Below are positions 32,802-33,542 of a DNA stretch of 33,542 bases, piece by piece. Source of the stretch: CAZCDM01 sp964497475 (GTDB taxonomy: Bacteria; Planctomycetota; Phycisphaerae; SM23-33); NCBI GenBank assembly GCA_964497475.1, contig CAZCDM010000005.1:1-33542 (forward strand), in the 5' to 3' direction. How positions within the stretch are numbered: the stretch's first letter is position 1; each line of letters begins with the position of its first letter. The notes under the pieces are model-generated. The model saw only the letters and a list, made by a program, of their open reading frames with translations, had not been told where the DNA came from and searched no databases. The position numbers and the translations under genes are program-made.

Positions 32802-33431
32802 TTACAGATCGGAAATCACCGCCAGCGACTTCCGCACCGTCTCGGTGATCTCCTCAAATCGGCCCGCGTCGATGACCTCCCGTTTGGCCAGCCAGCTTCC
32901 TCCACAGGCCAGCACGCACCCCAGCGACAGGTACGAAGCGACGTTCTCCAGACTCACCCCGCCGGTGGGAATGAACCGTACCTGCCGGTACGGCGCAGAG
33001 ACCGCCTTGAGCGTCGCCGGGCCGCCAAACGCACCGGCCGGGAAGAACTTCAGCACCTCCAGCCCGTAGCCCATCGCCCGCTCGATATCGCTCGGCGTGC
33101 AGACCCCGGGCATGACCGCCACGCCGTGGTGCAAACACCGTTCGACGACGGCCGGCGTCGTCCCCGGCGAGACGATAAACCGCGCACCGGCGTCGACGGC
33201 CTGGTCGACCTGCTCGGCCGTAAGCACCGTGCCCGCCCCCACCAGCAACCCCTCCAGCGACGCCATCTGCGAAATCGCCTCCGCGGCCGCATCGGTGCGG
33301 AAGGTCACCTCCGCAATCGGCAGCCCGCCGGCCAGAAACGCCTCGCCCAGCGGCACGGCGTCGGCGGCGCGGTCCAGTGCGATCATCGGAACCAGCCGAT
33401 ACGTCTCGATTATTGCAAGCACGTCATCCAT
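32802..33431 (-). CDS. eda: 2-dehydro-3-deoxy-phosphogluconate (KDPG) aldolase
   Basis: 209 aa, normal for the class I KDPG/KHG aldolase family, which splits 2-keto-3-deoxy-6-phosphogluconate into pyruvate and glyceraldehyde 3-phosphate (Entner-Doudoroff and uronate routes, cytoplasm). EVTFRT at residues 41-46 supplies the conserved catalytic glutamate (E41) and arginine (R45); the Schiff-base lysine is K128 in GLEVLKFFPAG. GAGTVLT, SPGTTP and FIPTGGV are further family motifs. The ATG at 33431 is preceded by AGGAGAAG; the reading frame is open further upstream but without similarity. No edd-type partner is in the window, so a role in uronic-acid or other sugar-acid breakdown is as likely as glucose catabolism. 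Functional connection to the polysaccharide genes is not shown. Confidence 0.9.
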   Translation of the reverse strand: MDDVLAIIETYRLVPMIALDRAADAVPLGEAFLAGGLPIAEVTFRTDAAAEAISQMASLEGLLVGAGTVLTAEQVDQAVDAGARFIVSPGTTPAVVERCLHHGVAVMPGVCTPSDIERAMGYGLEVLKFFPAGAFGGPATLKAVSAPYRQVRFIPTGGVSLENVASYLSLGCVLACGGSWLAKREVIDAGRFEEITETVRKSLAVISDL

Positions 33432-33449
33432 CGTCGCTTCTCCTGGCCG

Positions 33450-33461
33450 AATCGGCCGATT
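33450..33461. promoter_or_regulatory. 12-bp perfect palindrome upstream of eda
   Basis: AATCGGCCGATT lies 19-30 nt before the eda ATG, just upstream of its ribosome-binding site. It could be an operator for a dimeric regulator. Its core contains TCGGCC, which is very common in this DNA, so chance is a real alternative. No convincing promoter was found in the remaining bases up to the window end. Confidence 0.2.
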
Positions 33462-33542
33462 GCATGTGTCACACGGTTCCCGCAAGAGACTAGTACTCTG
33501 TTAAATGCATAACGTCTGGTTGGTCTTTGTGCCGATAGTGGG

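Overview
The window is high-GC DNA, almost fully coding, and dominated by one long minus-strand exopolysaccharide locus of the exosortase-associated (XrtA/EpsH, 'PEP-CTERM') type. It probably comes from a Gram-negative bacterium, because there is an outer-membrane export lipoprotein, a Wzz-like co-polymerase and a Wzx-type flippase. A planctomycete of the Phycisphaerae kind is plausible but cannot be proved from sequence alone. No tRNA, rRNA, insertion sequence or CRISPR array was seen.

Layout. At the left edge, on the plus strand, lies rsmD (68-673), which converges on the end of the large cluster. The minus strand then carries, in transcription order from right to left: eda (KDPG aldolase, 33431-32802); a 1500-aa multi-PAS/GAF membrane sensor with PP2C phosphatase and RsbW-type ATPase domains (32672-28170); a STAS anti-sigma-factor antagonist (28150-27749); a 202-nt gap with two candidate promoters; and then 18 collinear genes from 27546 down to 711.

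The 18-gene run encodes an export lipoprotein, a chain-length determinant, an ExeA-type ATPase fused to a tyrosine-kinase-like domain, a FemAB-type transferase, an Stp1-like glycosyltransferase, a further glycosyltransferase, a flippase, four more glycosyltransferases, an exosortase-A-type O-ligase/polymerase, a tandem double glycosyltransferase, a CapK/PaaK-like adenylate-forming enzyme, an exosortase-EpsI fusion, a giant membrane-anchored TPR protein (PrsT-like), a polysaccharide deacetylase and a CBM9-like protein. Eight junctions are 4-nt ATGA/GTGA overlaps, so translation is strongly coupled.

Inferred joint working: the glycosyltransferases build lipid-linked repeat units, the flippase moves them across the inner membrane, the ligase/polymerase and chain-length protein extend them, and the export lipoprotein with the TPR protein carries the polymer outward. 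The deacetylase, CapK-like and FemAB-like proteins may decorate it. The PP2C/RsbW/STAS module just upstream looks like a partner-switching control unit, comparable in logic to SypE/SypA of Vibrio fischeri. The window shows no priming sugar-phosphate transferase, no PEP-CTERM substrate protein and no PrsK/PrsR pair, so those functions, if needed, must lie elsewhere.
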